Shown: positions 19,443 to 30,012 of the stretch, piece after piece
Layout of the letters: the number at the start of each line of letters is the position of its first letter
Numbering within the stretch: the stretch's first letter is position 1
Assembly (NCBI GenBank): GCA_949317995.1
Contig: OX439045.1
Location: 3,124,174 to 3,188,173 of the forward strand
Length of the DNA stretch: 64,000 nt
From: Acholoe squamosa
Taxonomy: Eukaryota > Annelida > Polychaeta > Phyllodocida > Polynoidae
Direction: 5' to 3'
Position numbers and translations under genes: made by a program
Notes under the pieces: model-generated
Seen by the model: the letters and a program-made list of their open reading frames with translations, nothing else
The model's database searches: none
Told to the model about the DNA's origin: nothing

Positions 19443-20090
19443 TGACGTGTGGGAGACCTCACTGACGTGTGGGAGACCTCACTGACGTGTGGGAGACCTC
19501 TCTGACGTGTGGGAGACCTCTCTGACGTGTGGGAGACCTCACTGACGTGTGGGAGACCTCACTGACGTGTGGGAGACCTCACTGACGTGTGGGAGACCTC
19601 ACTGACGTTTGGGAGACCTCACTGACGTTTGGGAGACCTCACTGACGTGTGGGAGACCTCACTGACGTGTGGGAGACCTCACTGACGTGTGGGAGACCTC
19701 ACTGATGTGTGGGAGACCTCACTGACGTTTGGGAGACCTCACTGACGTTTGGGAGACCTCACTGATGTTTGGGAGACCTCACTGACGTTTTGGGAGACCT
19801 CACTGATATATGGGAGACCTCACTGACGTGTGGGAGACCTCACTGACGTTTGGGAGACCTCACTGACGTTTGGGAGACCTCACTGACGTTTGGGAGACCT
19901 CACTGACGTTTTGGGAGACCTCACTGATATATGGGAGATCTTATTGTTGTGTGAGAGATCTCACTGATGTGTGGGAGATCTCATTGATGTGTGTGGGATC
20001 TCACTGATGTGTGGGAGATCTCACTGGTATGTGTGGGAGATCTCACTGATGTGTGGGAGATCTCACTGGTATGTGGGAGCTCTCACTGGT
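19433..20090. repeat. 20-bp satellite array in the element's leader
   Basis: About 33 copies of a 20-bp unit, GGGAGACCTCACTGACGTGT, nearly perfect to about 19,790 and more varied to 20,090 (ATCTCACTGATGTGTGGGAG). It lies between the 5' LTR and gag and runs into the gag frame's 5' edge. Each early unit carries TGACGT, a CREB/ATF half-site core. A short segment after it contains TCAAGGTCAAGGTCG, two nuclear-receptor-type half-sites. Confidence 0.95.
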
Positions 20091-20221
20091 GACCTTGGTG
20101 GGCATGGTGTCAAGGTCAAGGTCGCTGGGTGGGTGGAGTGGGTTTTACTGTGTGTATGATTTTTCTTAGTTGTGTTACCAGCTTTAATTTTTTTGAGCCT
20201 GTGAGAGATGGGATCTTAGTA

Positions 20222-20236
20222 GGATGTTCTCCACCA
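20222..20236 (-). other. Candidate primer-binding site of the 16-kb element
   Basis: Minus strand reads TGGTGGAGAACATCC, starting 18 bases after the 5' LTR end. It begins with the TGG expected to pair with a tRNA CCA end. The tRNA was not identified, so this is tentative. Confidence 0.45.
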
Positions 20237-20711
20237 CTTTGTCATACTAGTAATTGGCATGATCAAGTTGTCATATGAGAAATATCATATGACTAGTGGT
20301 GTATGGAGTAAATACATCAGGCTCATATAAAATAGTGTTATTTCCAGTTGTCACTGGTTTATTCAGCTTTAGGTAACATGTAAGAAATATCAATCATACA
20401 GTAGTTAGTATGTAGGTAATTTGTACATACAATAAACATACAGTAATTTATAAAGTACAATGTTCAGTTCCACTCCACCTGTGAGGTAACAATAATACAA
20501 TGTCCAGCATAGTTCTAGGTGGGTTCCCACACCTAGCTCCTGGCCTGCTGCTTAGAGGAATAATGTAATAGTGAATAACTTTACCCTCTGGTGGATGTCT
20601 TGGGGAAGATAGCCTCTGGCCACTAATGATGGAAACCCATGCCTGTCTAGCATAGTTTCACCATAGTGCAGTGGTATAGCAGGTAGCAGGAGATGACTGG
20701 AGATGACTTAC

Positions 20712-20900
20712 CTCTGGAGTGGTTCTTGGTGTTCTGTCCTTCTGGAGGTGCAGACAGGCTATTTGTAGCAAATCTTGGAAAAGCACCTCCAGACTGACTG
20801 GAGCCAGCAGCATCTGCCTAACTCTACAATTGTTTGAGGGGAGTCTTTCATGTGTCACAGGGGGACAAAGGACCCCTATGGGCGCCGCTGTGTCCCCCAT
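20712..20900 (-). CDS. LTR-encoded 63-codon leader ORF ending at a splice donor
   Basis: An ATG at 20,900, just downstream of the TATA box, opens a frame (MGDTAAPIGVLCPPV...) of exactly 63 codons up to CCAGAG|GTAAGT, a near-consensus splice donor in phase 0. Without splicing the frame runs about 17 codons more. The product is Leu/Pro/Cys-containing and unrecognised. The same ATG frame is in the 3' LTR, where the donor is weaker (GTAACA). It could be a first coding exon for a spliced accessory product, an upstream ORF controlling gag or env, or a chance ORF around a real donor. Confidence 0.45.
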
Positions 20901-20952
20901 TGTCTTGGTCGGTTCTGCAACTTCAGACCCTCATATCTCGGTCGTTTATGCG

Positions 20953-20979
20953 TTTATAACCGTCATTTTGCGCATGCGC
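20953..20979 (-). promoter_or_regulatory. LTR core promoter: NRF1-type palindrome plus TATA box
   Basis: On the minus strand GCGCATGCGC (20,970-20,979), the consensus palindrome of NRF1, is followed 11 bases later by TATAAA (20,953-20,958). An ATG follows about 53 bases after the TATA box. The same module is in the 3' LTR. Factor binding is inferred from the motifs alone. Confidence 0.65.
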
Positions 20980-21518
20980 GGAGTTGAATATGTCAAGTTT
21001 ATAATGCCTGTTGGATAGGCACGTAACTCCCGCTCGTTTGTCTGTAGGGAACTCGAAGCTCCTTTCAGTCTCCATGGCATGATATTTGACCTAGCTTGCT
21101 CAGGAGCGACGCTAGAGCGACCGGAAGGTTATGGCGTCGTGCTTATGTAACCCATTGTTCAGTCATTAGAGTGCTCAGACACTCATGACGGCGTCAGCGG
21201 TGCTCAGGCACCCGTGACGGCCGGTTGCATTCACTTACAAGTTATTAATTTGTGCATTGAACCATGAGGTCGCACACTGAGACCCTCATTTTTATTATAT
21301 TGTGCAGTGAACCATTAGGTCGGAGCCTTTGATGTCAGAGAGAGTGTTTGTAACTGACCTGGCTGGTGTGCAGTGGGGCATGAACGCTCTTATGTAAAGT
21401 TTGAGCGCTCTTATAGCTCTTAGAAACCAACCTATGTATTAATTTCATAGATTTTCTTTGATTAATACAATAATATGTTAGAATTTATGGAATAATAAAA
21501 TGGTATATCATAGAATCA

Positions 21519-21933
21519 TGTACTAATGGTTACATATATCAGAGGAACTACCTCTCCCACTTCTAGGAGCCTCTTGAGTCATGACGGGCTTCCCTAGCCC
21601 ACTTAAAAGGGTCTATATCTCCTCTTTCCTATCCCCTCAGGATGTGTGTGGTGCACATATGCGCGGGCACTGACACATTCCTCTGTTAAATCATCAACCT
21701 GTGAAGCACGGGATAGCCACTTAGTGCCGCTAAAGTGCTGTAAAACACAAGTCAATCAATCAATCAATCTTGAGTCATGACAACACACATGCGCAAAATG
21801 AATTGATAGAACTTGAGCTTTGTTGATGTAAACAATGGATAGGATTTATAAGGATGATGATTCAAGAATAAAGTTGGTTAATAATCTGGGTTCAGTCTGT
21901 GTGTCACTAAGTTGTCATTTACCCATTTTTACA
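21519..21933 (+). repeat. 5' LTR with a nested SINE-like insertion
   Basis: Starts TGTACTAATGG and ends TTTTTACA directly before the primer site. About 415 bp as it stands, about 220 bp without the insertion. AATAAA lies near 21,871. The left end is placed by the TG rule only, since no second LTR is available. Confidence 0.65.
21586..21768 (+). mobile_element. SINE or 5'-truncated LINE tail inside the LTR
   Basis: A 183-bp insert ending in a (TCAA)n-type microsatellite tail and flanked by perfect 13-bp target duplications, CTTGAGTCATGAC, at 21,573-21,585 and 21,769-21,781. The part before the tail (GTGCCGCTAAAGTGCTGTAAAA) looks like the 3' end of a LINE/SINE pair. No clear pol III A and B boxes were seen, so it may be a truncated LINE end rather than a full SINE. 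Confidence 0.8.
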
Positions 21934-21934
21934 C

Positions 21935-21949
21935 TGGTGCCAGGAGTGG
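21935..21949 (+). other. Primer-binding site of the degraded element
   Basis: TGGTGCCAGGAGTGG directly after the LTR. The first seven bases match the primer sites of the 1-kb and 29.6-kb elements, the rest does not. Confidence 0.7.
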
Positions 21950-22019
21950 GGTGTTAGGCTTGAAATTTAAACCGCACTATTAGACACGGTTTTCCTAACA
22001 GCCATCAACTACACAGAGA

Positions 22020-22920
22020 ATGGGTGAAGCTGCAGAAGCCATGGCTATAAAGGCTGCTCAAGTAATGAGGCGGCGGCTAGACAACTATGCTAAGTCTATG
22101 GGGAGGATAAGTCGGCCTTGGGGGCTTGGCTGCGTGGAGTGGACCATGCTGCCAACGGGACCAAGGCCAGCGACGAGCTTGTCCCCGTGATGGTATCTTA
22201 TTCAGCAGTGGGTGACCTGGGAGAGTATACAATATCTATGATTAATACCCAGGGAAATAACAAAAAAACATGGAAAGTCCTACGTAAGAAGATATCTAGG
22301 GTATTTTTAGAACATGACGAAGAGGAATACCTCCAAGAGCAATTGTACAAAACTAAACAGACGCCATCCCAGAACGCTCGTGAGTATGGTAGGAAGTTTC
22401 TGCAGTGTGCCGTCAGGGCGTTCCTGGACGACACTGAGTACAAGTCCCCGCACGTGCAAAAGACGATAAAAACTTTTATACATGGTTTGAGTGACAAGGA
22501 GGTTAGGTCTGACGTTATCACTGCTAAGCCAACCACTCTAACAGATGCCGTGCAGGAAGCCTCAGAGTCGGTGGTCACAGTGACTAAGATCCGTAAGGCA
22601 GAAGAAGCCAACCGGATTATTGATGCCTATGAGAAAGCCATGGAGGTGGCTGCTCTGCCCCCTCCACCCTGCTCTTAGAGAGGACCCTGCTATCACTGCA
22701 TGGCCTCTAAAGGGTGCCATCCGCTGGCCCCTACTGAACCAGTGGATCAACGTACCACACCCATACCTGTGCCAATGGACGTTAAGAAGGACAATAAGCC
22801 TTCCCCAGCATGGAATAGTGGGGATAGGCTCATGACTAGATGAAACATTGTCTGTTGGCAATGTGGCTTATCGGGCCATATAGAAAGAAACTGTCCACTG
22901 AGAGATGCCGCAGGGGAGCC
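22020..22920 (+). pseudogene. gag: gag region with one zinc knuckle, broken
   Basis: A helical capsid-like part (DDTEYKSPHVQKTIKTFIHGL, then SDKEVRSDVITAKPTTLTDAV) is followed by Pro-rich sequence. A CCHC zinc knuckle, CWQCGLSGHIERNC, lies near 22,857-22,898. The layout is that of a Ty3/gypsy Gag. It is broken. Confidence 0.8.
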
Positions 22921-22979
22921 TTGTGGTCAATCCAACTCACAAGAGTCGCATTCAAAAAACCTATTAAACGCCCCGGATG

Positions 22980-25960
22980 ACAGAGTAAATGTCCTACTGA
23001 CTGACCGTGATATTGAAATGTCATGTTTAATAGATACCAGCGCGTCAAAATCAATGATTCGGCTAGATCTGTGGATTCAGCTGTGCTCTTCTGACAACAG
23101 TCAGGCATTACTACGTCCGGGCCTGAGGCTTAAGTCCCTAACCGGCCATGCCATTCCATGTCTAGGGGAAGCCAGCATTGTGCTTCTGGGGTCGCACTTG
23201 ACCTTCTACGTAGTGTCCACCCTAAAGTATGATATTCTGCTAGGAACAGACGCTTTGGCCACCATGGATGCTAGTATAGACTATTCAACCCAATTGCAAC
23301 AATTAAATAAGGTGCAATACACCTGGGGAGTAGCTCCAAACACTAAAACAGTGGAAATATCAGGGGTACACACGGATGTAGATTACTGGGTCGACAGGTT
23401 TCCTCAAATCTTCTATCCGAAAAATGACCTTTTGAAAACCACCCCAGATGTCAAAATGATGATAGATTCAGGGGCCGCTCAACCTATTAATCAGCGCCCA
23501 TATAGACTGCCCTTAGCCAAAAGGCGCCTGGTGGACGCCAAAATAGACCACATGCTAAAGTTTGGAGTTATTGAGCCCAGCAGTAGCCCCTGGGCGAGCC
23601 CCATCATCATAGTCCCTAAAAGAGGGGTGAGACAAGAATTTGCATAGACTACCGTAAGGTAAACAACATGAGTAAAAAAGATGCCCACCCTCTACCTAAC
23701 ATCCAGGACATGTTTGATGGAATGAATGGAGCCACGGTGTTCTCTACCCTAGACCTCAAATCTGCATACTGGCAGATAGAAATGGATGAAGAGAGCATCG
23801 AGAAAACAGCATCCGTCACCCATAGGGGCCTGTCTCACTTCAAGAGAATGCCCTTTGGTCTCACTAACTCACCAGCGGTATGGCAGTGCTCATGAACAAG
23901 GGAATGGCACCATTTCTTGGCAAGTCAGTCCTTGTCTACCTTGATGACATAGTAGTCTTTTCCAAAACACATGAATAGCATCAAAAACACTTACTACAGG
24001 TCATGTTAGCCCTAGAAAGCCACAATTTAACACTTAAAGCATCGAAGTGTAGCTTCCATCAGTCACAAATCAAGTTGCTGGGATATGTAGTCCAGGCTGA
24101 AGGGATAAGTGCAGATCCAGAAAAAGTAGCAGCCATTAAGGATATGGCGCCCCCTACAGACATAAAGGGTGTATGAAGTTTCCTAGGCCTCACAAACTAC
24201 TATCGCCAATGCATTAATCAGTATGCAGTGCTGTCTCACTGCTCACAAAAAAACATCATCGTTTTAAGTGGGGTAAAGCAGAGCATGCATCTTGGGAAGC
24301 GCTGAAAGATGCTCTATGCTCTGACAGCGTTATGGCACACCCGCGCTTGGATAGGCCTTACCAATTGTTTTGTGACTCAAGTCACGCGGCTATTGGGAGA
24401 ATTTTATGCCAGCAAGGGGATGACGGAATAGACAGGCCAATACAATACTTCTCCAAAATTCTCACTGAACCTCAATTTAAATGGACAACGATAGAAAAAG
24501 AGGCGTTCGCCATCGTATATGGCTTACAGAAATTGCAGCCTTATTTACACGGGTCACATTCCACCATTTACACTGACCATAAACCACTTAAATCCCTGTT
24601 CCTATCAGAGGTAAAGAACTCAAAGATACAAAGGTGGGCGGTACTCCTTGCCAAATATGGAGCACCCATAGAGTATAGACAAGGCGTGAATAACGTCAGA
24701 GCTGATACGTTATCACGGATCAAGACTGTAAAGAGGGAGGTCGAGATAGCGTCGGTAGAAACAGCGGCGGGACTTCACAACCCTACTCCGTGGCATAGCA
24801 ACAATCTTGATCCCCAGCAGGTGGTGGCACTTCAGAAACAAACACCAGAGTACCAACTGGGCCTCAGGAACCAAGATGAATTTCTGGTATATGAGGACCA
24901 CTTGTATACCATCGAACCGCCCCCTTCCCGGCCTGTGTTCCCAAGGTTGTTCATCCCCCCTGAGCTCAGAGAACAAGTAGCTTATCAAGCTCATGAAGAA
25001 GTAGGCCACCAGGGCATGGATAAAACACTTCACTGTTTACACGATGCCTACTCATGGCCAAAGATGAACAGGACGGTACATGATGTACTTAATAGCTGCC
25101 TTATCTGTGCTCTTCACCAAGGCAAGCGTAAGCACCCTGCGTCCACCGCTATGCCGGTACCGGATGCACCAGGCCAAATAATCTCTACGGCCCTGTTTGG
25201 CCCTGCCCCCTGTCCCGCGAGGGGAATGTGTATGGATTGGTGGTGATTGATCACTATTCAAACTGGCTGGAGGGCAAAGCTCTACCAAATAAGCTTATTC
25301 AAGGAGTACATTATTACCTCAAGCATGAATATTTCCCTCTCCATGGAAAACCAGTTGTCATGCTTAGTGACAATGGAAAAGAATTCTCCAGTTAGCTAAT
25401 TGCTGAACTTATGTCTGAAAATGGCATTCAACACCGATTCATAACCCCGTACCATGCCCCCAGTAATGGGCGCACAGAGAGATTTATAAAAACTCTAAAA
25501 ATCATGATTTCAAAATTGGTGGAAGGAAAACCTCACGCATGGGAAGACGTATTAGGCGCAACACTTTCTGCTTACAGGCGATCTGTATTCTCAGCAACAT
25601 CCTTCACCCCCTTTCAGTTGCACTATGCACGGGACCCTCCCGAAGGGCCCTCCTCATATCCTGGCGCCACACCACCCTCTCTCACACAAGATATGTTAGA
25701 ACGTATAATGGCAGCAAAGGAGAAGTCCCAACGGGCTATGCAACAAAGAATAGGACAACAGAAAACAAATATGGCGGCTCTAGATAAGTGTCCCCAGGCC
25801 CAGACATGGTGCTTTACATGGACCCAGTAGGGGGAGCATTTAAACCAAAATTTGAAGGACCATATAAGGTACTGAGGGTATCCGGCCCAGTTGTTACCAT
25901 TGAATATAAAAATGGTAAGCATAAAATAACAAACAGGGACAGGCTAATAATCCACACCCA
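22980..25960 (+). pseudogene. pol: pol region: protease, RT, RNase H, integrase, broken
   Basis: In order: an aspartic-protease-like block (CLIDTSAS), the start of RT (KIDHMLKFGVIEPSSSPWASPI), RT core (VFSTLDLKSAYWQIEMDEE, LVYLDDIVVFSKT), RNase H (LFCDSSHAAIG and IYTDHKPLKSLF), the integrase zinc module (HEEVGHQGMDKTL ... CLICALHQGK), the catalytic core (SDNGKEF, PSNGRTERFIKTL) and a C-terminal GPYKVLRVSGPV block. The GPY/F end places it with Ty3/gypsy elements. Several breaks separate these domains. Reaction as for other Pol proteins; inactive here. Confidence 0.92.
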
Positions 25961-26013
25961 GAAAGCATCAATAACAGTAAACCACAGGGAGACGCCAGTC
26001 CCTCTACCTGCAG

Positions 26014-27400
26014 ATGGCACTGGCCCCAAGCCCCCCCCCCCAACCACCCTCCTCCATGGGTGACGACTTGACATTTGCAAAAAGAAGCCTGACAACCCGT
26101 TTCCCCCACGCGATAGGCGACGATGACGCCCAGGCAGCCCCCCGCAGGAGTCCCCCCAGGATTGACCTCCCACCCCCCACCCCCTGCATGGAGGCCCTCC
26201 AGTTCCCCCATCCCCGCAGCCTGTTTTTAATGAGGAAGGACAAGAGGCTGTACCTCTTATCAATTCCACATCCCCCACCCACCTCCACACCAAGCAGCCA
26301 CAAAGGTGATCGCCATATCATAAATACAGCGTCACCACAGGCAAGGCATCAGTCCACAAGACCAACTCAGATGGCACTCCCTGCACAGAATCGAAAATTT
26401 ACCTCAGGCACCTATGACACACCCACTACATACCACGGGCCCAAACTCTATGGGGTCCCCGGCAGGTCCTCTAATTATGTGGATATTAGTGGCAGCAGTA
26501 ATAGCGGTCAGCATAGCCAACCCTCAGGAGGACTACTTCATACGCAGCAGCTGCGGCAGATTTCCATCATAAGCGAGCGGAGTTGGAGAGAGGCTACCTA
26601 CAGTGTTGTTCTACCAGCCACCTCTAGAGAAGATCATCTTCTATATGGACTCCAATATTTTGCAGTACCTTCAAATAGTAACATATTAAGACAGATTAAT
26701 GGTAAAGACTCAGTGGCTATTTCCACTGAAAGTAAGTTAGCCTTTGTGCCTACTGATAAAGATTGCTCTGGTCAGACCCCAAAAGTGTGTTATCCTGTAG
26801 TACATAATTCCATCACTGACTGCGAAACTGCTATCTTGTTCAACTGCCCCCCTACTACCTGTAACATCACCTTTCCCCTACACCTGCCACGAAATCTGTA
26901 GTATTCAAACCCACGGAAATATATCCCTGGCTATAGTTGTCCCTTATACCCCTGTACAAGTAATGTTAAGATGGCCAGGGCTATCGCCCATAACACAAAC
27001 AGTAGCCTCTATTAGGAAGTTCATATTGCAGCCTAAATGCACCTTAGAATCAGAGGGGTGGTCTGTAAAGGGGATGGATGTAGGATACTCTAAAATTCAC
27101 CTCTCATAGCGACTGGCTCTTTAAATCTCACCTGGCCTGAAGATGTTCCCCAAAATATACATAAAATAATGACCTTTTACTGAAGAGCAACTGTCCCCCT
27201 CGTGACTGTAGACACATGGCGCAGTTACACTACTGACCCAACTACATTAAACCGCATAAAATCACATGTGAAATCCACCATCAACGCGATACATCCATGG
27301 TGTCACCCATTGAAATAAAGTTTTGAAAGGACTCAAAATTATTGAGATACTTTACCCTAAACTTTTGAATCGAACCCTTCTGAGAGAATCAGCTTGGAGA
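26014..27400 (+). pseudogene. env: Envelope-like region of the degraded element, broken
   Basis: Downstream of integrase is a Pro-rich, GC-rich stretch. Near 26,479 an ATG opens a typical signal peptide (WILVAAVIAVSIA). After it comes sequence with spaced cysteines (CSGQTPKVCYPV, DCETAILFNCPPTTCNITF), including an N-glycosylation site, as expected for an ectodomain. No fusion peptide or membrane span could be assigned, so calling it env rests on position, signal peptide and Cys pattern. It is broken by several changes. No similarity to the F-type env at 9.2 kb was noticed. Confidence 0.55.
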
Positions 27401-27420
27401 GTGATGTTACTATCATGATT

Positions 27421-27500
27421 TATGATGCAACATCATGACACTTAGCAACGTCATGTTACCTGGTAACGTCATGTTACTAGGCAACATCACTGACGTCACA
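27421..27500. promoter_or_regulatory. Cluster of RFX X-box-like and CRE-like sites
   Basis: GTTACCTGGTAAC (27,457-27,469) is an inverted repeat fitting the RFX X-box (RYYNYY, short spacer, RRNRAC). GTTACTAGGCAAC follows at 27,474-27,486, and TGACGTCA, a full CRE, at about 27,491-27,498. AACGTCATG recurs before each X-box-like site. No gene is nearby, so activity is only suggested. Confidence 0.4.
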
Positions 27501-27530
27501 AAACAGGCAAGAATTTGCCAAAGATGCAGG

Positions 27531-27653
27531 CCACATTTTGCTGTGAGAATGCACCACAATTTGCCGTGAGAATGGGTCACATTTTGCCGTGACAATGGGC
27601 CACATTTTGCCGTGACAATGGACCACAATTTGTCCTGAGAATGACCCACAATA
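27531..27653. repeat. 30-bp minisatellite
   Basis: About four to five copies of GCCGTGACAATGGGCCACATTTT-type units, alternating CACATTTT and CACAATTT. A minus-strand ORF across it is a repeat translation. Confidence 0.85.
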
Positions 27654-27987
27654 TGTGAGGGCATATCCCTCTTGTGTAGACTGAATATCGTCTGTGTCAC
27701 GGTTGGGGAACGGGAGTAGAGTAGAGATACGAAAGTTGCTACCTCTTGTGCCGAAGGCACTAGTAACATTCTATAAAAACGTTTATATTTATAGGTCAAA
27801 AAACATTTTCTTAACATAAAAGAAACTAAAGTAACAAATGTATTTATTTGGTTGATAAAACAGACAACTTTTTTTTTTTTTAATTAGTCGAAAAAAAAAA
27901 CATGTTTAAAAGCATTTTTTAGATTTTAACAAGACCTAAAAAAATTGTTTGCAAACGTTGAAAATAAGTTTTTTGCCAAGTGGGAGG
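27654..27987. other. No gene; A/T homopolymer runs
   Basis: AT-rich sequence with poly-T and poly-A runs near 27,870-27,900. No feature could be supported. Confidence 0.5.
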
Positions 27988-29352
27988 AGTATAATAATAT
28001 TTCTGTAGATCAAGCTATATAGTTTCCCCTTCTGTTATACACACTGCACGAGATATGGGCTTTACAAAATGTAAAGGTCGCATTTCTGTGTAAAGATTGT
28101 GCTCAGGATTTACATACTATTTACCTGGCCTTTACATTGAACAATATTTACATATATTTAATTTGTTTGTAAATCTCAAGTAAAAGTGATGTAAATATGT
28201 GTAATTGTCACCAAAGTTTGCATTGCATTTTCCATCGGTTTACACCCTTAGTAATGATGATGTGATGGTAGTGTAAATATGTGTAATTGTCACCAAAATA
28301 TGTATTACTTTACTATGGAATTACACTCTTTGTAAAGCTGATTTAAAGGTGATGTAAATACATGCACTGACATTTGCATTCCTTTACCTTGCTAATGCTG
28401 GTGTAAAGGTAATGAGAATATGTGTAATTCTCGCCAGAGTTTGCAATGAATTTACCGTTTGCTCACACTCTTCAAAATTCTGCTGTAAAAGTGATATAAA
28501 TATGTGTAATTTTCAATAGAATTTGCATTGCTTTCACCAATGGGGTACACCCTACCAAATGCTAGTGTAAAAATATTGTAAATATGTGTAATCCTCAACA
28601 GAATGCACAATGTATTTACAGTGTATTTAATCTGTTCATGATCTTCATGCAAAAATAGAGTGTCATTACCAAATTTTGAGCAATTGATTTATTCCTATTA
28701 CATCAAGCTCTTGCCGATGGAGGGGGGTGGGGGGTTTCCTGCTGCTTAAGTTTCATTATTTTCCCAAGTGTTTCCCCTATCTTCTCCCAGTCGCTCCCTC
28801 TTTTCTCTTGGCTGCCCATCACTTTCTCCTGATCTCTGCTCACCTCCCCCAGCCTCCCTCACCTTCTCCCGGCACCCTATCACCACCTCCCGGCCTCCTA
28901 CCACCTCCCTGTGCCTAAGTCTATTCAAATACTACATCTACCATTATACAACACTTTATGAATTATATGGCCAGCCTAAATAGGCTAGGATTTTATAATA
29001 TAGAAAGTGGAATTTTGCGCTGATTTTTCACACACAGCACAAGTCTCTTAAGGTCAAATTGGGGACATTTTGTTGACACACTTAAACAGTCATAACCCTT
29101 CTTTGAAAAGCCTCAGCATGTTAATCATTCTGAATTTAGTATGTGTGGCCACTAAAGTGATAGGGCTAATTGTGTCTTTTTCTTTCCTTTTCTGAGTAAA
29201 GGCTAGATAATCATTACATAAATATTGAGATACTGAAAGTGAAAATGAATAGCCAGGTCAATATAGAGGTGCAGTAAACATAGTCACGTCATGTACTTAA
29301 CTACAACCTAGTACAGAATGTAACAGATAATAACTCGCTCTGATTAACACAG
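27988..29352. repeat. 1,365-bp repeat unit, copy A
   Basis: Begins AGTATAATAATATTTCTGTAG; the next copy starts at 29,353 with the same words, so the two are head-to-tail. The first half (about 28,160-28,640) is itself a tandem array of about six degenerate 80-bp units with TGTAAATATGTGTAATT. A C/T-rich stretch follows (28,780-28,910) and then a conserved end. Small ORFs in it show no recognisable family. Pieces of the same family recur at 46.26, 53.46 and 54.07 kb, so it is dispersed as well as tandem. It could be a non-autonomous transposon or a young satellite. Confidence 0.9.
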
Positions 29353-29636
29353 AGTATAATAATATTTCTGTAGATGAAGCTATATAGTTGCCCCTTCTGT
29401 TATACACACTGCATGAGATATGGGCTTTACAAAATGTAAAGGTCCCATTTCTGTGTAAAGATTGTGCTCAGGATTTACATACTATTTACCTGGCCTTTAC
29501 ATTGAACGATATTTACATACATTTAATTTGTTTGTAAATCTCAAGTAAAAGTGATGTAAATAGGTGTAATTGTCACCAAAGTTTGCATTCCATTTTCCAT
29601 CGGTTTACACCCTTAGTAATGATGATGTGATGGTAG

Positions 29637-30011
29637 TGTAGAGGTACTTATTGTGTAACCATAGTGATGGCTACCGTCTGACGTGGCGGGTGAGTTGAGT
29701 CGTCGGATGTTCCTCAGGTTCCGGATAAGTGGCAGCACCGATCCGGGTCTGTGGGGACATCTGACGACGAACACCTGGGTCCTTATATAAAGCCCAGGGC
29801 TCAGCCGCTATGTCAGAGGCCCTTCTGGCCTCCAAGTATGTAGACCATCCTTAATAACTGTTAGCTACCCTCTTAAACAACTACCGGGTAGCCGTGAGTG
29901 TATATCTTAATAAACTCTATCCGTTGGCATACACTTGAAACACGTCTTACTCTTTCTTTCCGAATCGTAAGACCCAAACCCCCCAGGTCCGTAAGACCAC
30001 GAACCCTTACA
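29637..30011 (+). repeat. 5' LTR (375 bp)
   Basis: TGTAGAGGTAC...CCCTTACA. Contains TTATATAAAG at 29,783-29,792 and AATAAA at 29,909-29,914, giving a short R region. Confidence 0.96.
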
Positions 30012-30012
30012 C

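Larger units (their letters stand above)
5426..21516 (-). mobile_element. 16.1-kb envelope-bearing LTR element (ERV-like Ty3/gypsy), looks whole
   Basis: Two directly repeated LTRs (5,426-6,765 and 20,254-21,516) flank gag, pro, pol and env in that order on the minus strand. A polypurine tract abuts the 3' LTR and a candidate primer site follows the 5' LTR. The LTRs are about 99% identical by eye apart from one 79-bp length difference, so insertion is recent. All four main frames are open and no break was noticed. RT, RNase H and integrase are of Ty3/gypsy type. Env resembles the F-type fusion proteins of errantiviruses and baculoviruses. Unusual parts are the very long LTRs, a 20-bp satellite in the leader, tandem repeats and an antisense ORF between env and the 3' LTR. 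No clear target-site duplication was seen. Confidence 0.93.
20254..21516 (-). repeat. 5' LTR of the 16-kb element (1,263 bp)
   Basis: Direct repeat of 5,426-6,765, about 99% identical apart from one 79-bp length difference. Minus-strand order: U3 with an NRF1-like palindrome and TATAAA, a short ATG ORF ending at a canonical splice donor, then AATAAA (20,358-20,363). If transcription starts about 30 bases after TATAAA, U3 is about 590 bp and R is also unusually long at about 590 bp. Its outer end lies 2 bp from the neighbouring element's LTR as I place it. Confidence 0.93.
21519..27400 (+). mobile_element. Degraded env-bearing LTR element, 3' end not found
   Basis: Plus-strand order: LTR, primer site, gag with zinc knuckle, protease, RT, RNase H, integrase, then an envelope-like region. 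The pol domains are clear. The element is broken by many changes (roughly ten or more) and no 3' LTR matching the 5' one was found, so it is old and truncated. Its left end lies within a few bases of the 16-kb element's LTR. Confidence 0.88.

Noticed and set aside
19433-20090. Regular 20-bp repeats resembling a CRISPR array
   Set aside because: Units are contiguous without unique spacers, and the context is a eukaryotic LTR element; this is a satellite.
5415-21522. CATG-containing flanks as target duplication of the 16-kb element
   Set aside because: CATGGTA before the 3' LTR end and CATGTAC after the 5' LTR do not abut both LTR ends equally and are not identical.
25814-26321. Several minus-strand ORFs of 100-160 codons
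   Set aside because: They are reverse readings of a Pro-rich, C-rich stretch of the degraded element.
28727-28983. Small ORFs in the 1.36-kb repeat, present in both copies
   Set aside because: They come from a C/T-rich stretch, differ in frame between copies and show no start or family; duplication alone explains their recurrence.
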